From the NCBI GenBank assembly GCA_029267645.1, contig JAJUIM010000108.1:1-6543 (forward strand): 6,543 nt of DNA. The letters are read 5' to 3'. Below, one piece after another: positions 5,860 to 6,543 of the stretch (position 1 is the stretch's first letter; each line of letters opens with the position of its first letter). This DNA comes from Microbacterium sp. (GTDB lineage: Bacteria; Actinomycetota; Actinomycetes; Actinomycetales; Microbacteriaceae). The notes beneath the pieces were generated by a model that was given only the letters and a program-made list of their open reading frames with translations, made no database searches and was not told the origin of the DNA. A program made the translations under genes and the position numbers.

Positions 5860-6399
5860 ATGCGGGCGCAGCGACACGACCTCGACGGGATCGTCGACGC
5901 GGCCATCGGGCTGCTCGACGAGATCGGCCTGCCCGACCTGTCGATGCGGCGCGTCGCGGGCGCGCTCGGCGTGCAGCCGAGCGCGCTCTACTGGCACGTC
6001 GAGAACAAGCAGTCGCTGCTCGCCGCCGTCGCCGACCGGATCGTGCGCGAGGCACCCGCCGCCGACGGCGTCGCCGCGACGGCGTGGGCGCTGCGCGATG
6101 CGCTGCTCGCGCACCGCGACGGCGCGGAGGTCGTCGTCAGCACAGTCGCGCTCTCGCTGGGGTCCGACGCGATGCACGGGCGGCTGCGCGAGGCGTACGC
6201 GGGCGAGGGATCCGAGGATCCGGACCGCGACGCGAGCGTGCTCACGCAATTCCTGCTCGGACACACCTCATTCGTGCAGCAGCGCATGCAGGCGGCGGCG
6301 ATCGGCGCCTACGACGCGACGCCCGAATCGGTCGCCGACGCGACGCGCGCCGACTTCCAGGCCGGCCTCGACGCGCTCGCGCCGCGTCACTCCTCGTAG
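5860..6399 (+). CDS. bioQ: TetR-family repressor, probable biotin regulator BioQ
   Basis: This 179-residue protein has an N-terminal TetR DNA-binding domain. Helix 1 spans about 7-22, and the helix-turn-helix is LSMRRVAGALGVQPSALYWH (27-46), followed by the typical VENKQSLLAAVADRI (47-61). The C-terminal ligand and dimer domain is divergent; LLGHTSFVQQRMQAA (132-146) is helix-rich. Its divergent position to bioY across 54 bases, and two TGAAC-N3-GTTCA palindromes in the gap, make it a strong candidate for BioQ, the actinobacterial repressor of biotin genes. It should repress bioYMN and its own gene. BioQ proteins are thought to respond to biotin status, but the signal is not settled by this sequence. 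The ATG at 5860 has no Shine-Dalgarno sequence; a leaderless mRNA from the TATAGT box is inferred. The stop overlaps a convergent XRE-type gene by 13 bases. Confidence 0.85.
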   Translation: MRAQRHDLDGIVDAAIGLLDEIGLPDLSMRRVAGALGVQPSALYWHVENKQSLLAAVADRIVREAPAADGVAATAWALRDALLAHRDGAEVVVSTVALSLGSDAMHGRLREAYAGEGSEDPDRDASVLTQFLLGHTSFVQQRMQAAAIGAYDATPESVADATRADFQAGLDALAPRHSS

Positions 6400-6543
6400 C
6401 GAAGGAGGTCGGCGGGCTGACACTCGAGCTCGCGGCACAGCGCCTCGAGCGTCGCGAATCGCACGGCCTTCGCCCGGCCGTTCTTGAGGACGGCCAGGTT
6501 CGCGGGCGTGATGCCGATGCGATCCGCGAGCTCCCCCACCGCC
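6387..6543 (-). CDS. Small Cro/CI-type (XRE) helix-turn-helix regulator, partial
   Basis: On the minus strand an open frame enters from the right edge and ends at TGA 6389-6387, giving the last 51 residues of a protein whose start is outside the window. It reads as a compact helix-turn-helix domain: VGELADRIGITPANLAVLKN (2-21) is the helix-turn-helix core, followed by GRAKAVRFATLEALCRELEC (22-41) and PADLLRYEE (43-51). This arrangement ends a small stand-alone Cro/CI-like protein of about 65-75 residues, like the YozG type often paired with a membrane protein gene. It has no enzymatic part. Function and targets are unknown; a neighbour beyond 6543 could give the context. It is convergent with the TetR gene and overlaps its 3' end by 13 bases, with no terminator between. 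Confidence 0.85.
   Translation of the reverse strand, partial: AVGELADRIGITPANLAVLKNGRAKAVRFATLEALCRELECQPADLLRYEE

Overview
The window is compact, very GC-rich, almost wholly coding DNA with a strong G/C third-position bias and ATGA/GTGA stop-start overlaps. This points to a high-GC actinobacterium. A Microbacteriaceae-like relative is my best guess, because a bioY-bioM-bioN cluster sits beside a BioQ-type TetR repressor gene, but the family cannot be proved from the sequence alone. I see no tRNA, rRNA, insertion sequence, CRISPR array or prophage signal. No stretch longer than about 55 bases lacks a gene.

Left half (1-3954, all + strand): five closely packed genes that look like one transcription unit. 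They are the 3' end of an unidentified gene (possibly a family 3 glycoside hydrolase-like protein), a four-helix GtrA-like membrane protein, a soluble family 2 glycosyltransferase, a LytTR-type response regulator, and an AgrC-like GHKL sensor kinase with a polytopic membrane sensor domain. Its promoter lies upstream of the window. The layout suggests an agr/VirSR-like two-component pair tied to cell-envelope glycosylation. No AgrB or AgrD gene is visible, so the signal is unknown.

Middle (3951-5805, - strand): a complete dedicated biotin ECF transporter in the order bioY (substrate-binding S component), bioM/ecfA (ATPase), bioN/ecfT (transmembrane coupling protein). Both internal junctions are 4-base GTGA overlaps. 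The end of bioN overlaps the end of the sensor kinase gene by 4 bases, tail to tail, with no terminator between them.

Right end (5806-6543): a divergent TetR-family repressor gene, very likely bioQ, starts 54 bases from bioY. The gap holds two perfect 13-bp TGAAC-N3-GTTCA palindromes next to overlapping divergent -10 boxes. This gives a simple model in which biotin status controls both the uptake operon and the repressor's own gene. The repressor gene runs tail to tail, with a 13-base overlap, into the 3' part of a small Cro/CI-type helix-turn-helix gene whose start lies beyond the window.

The most notable points are the tandem BioQ-like operator with a probably leaderless repressor transcript, the glycosylation plus agr-like two-component cassette, two overlapping convergent gene pairs without terminators, and a strong codon-context preference for GATC (GAT before Pro, GGA TCC for Gly-Ser).
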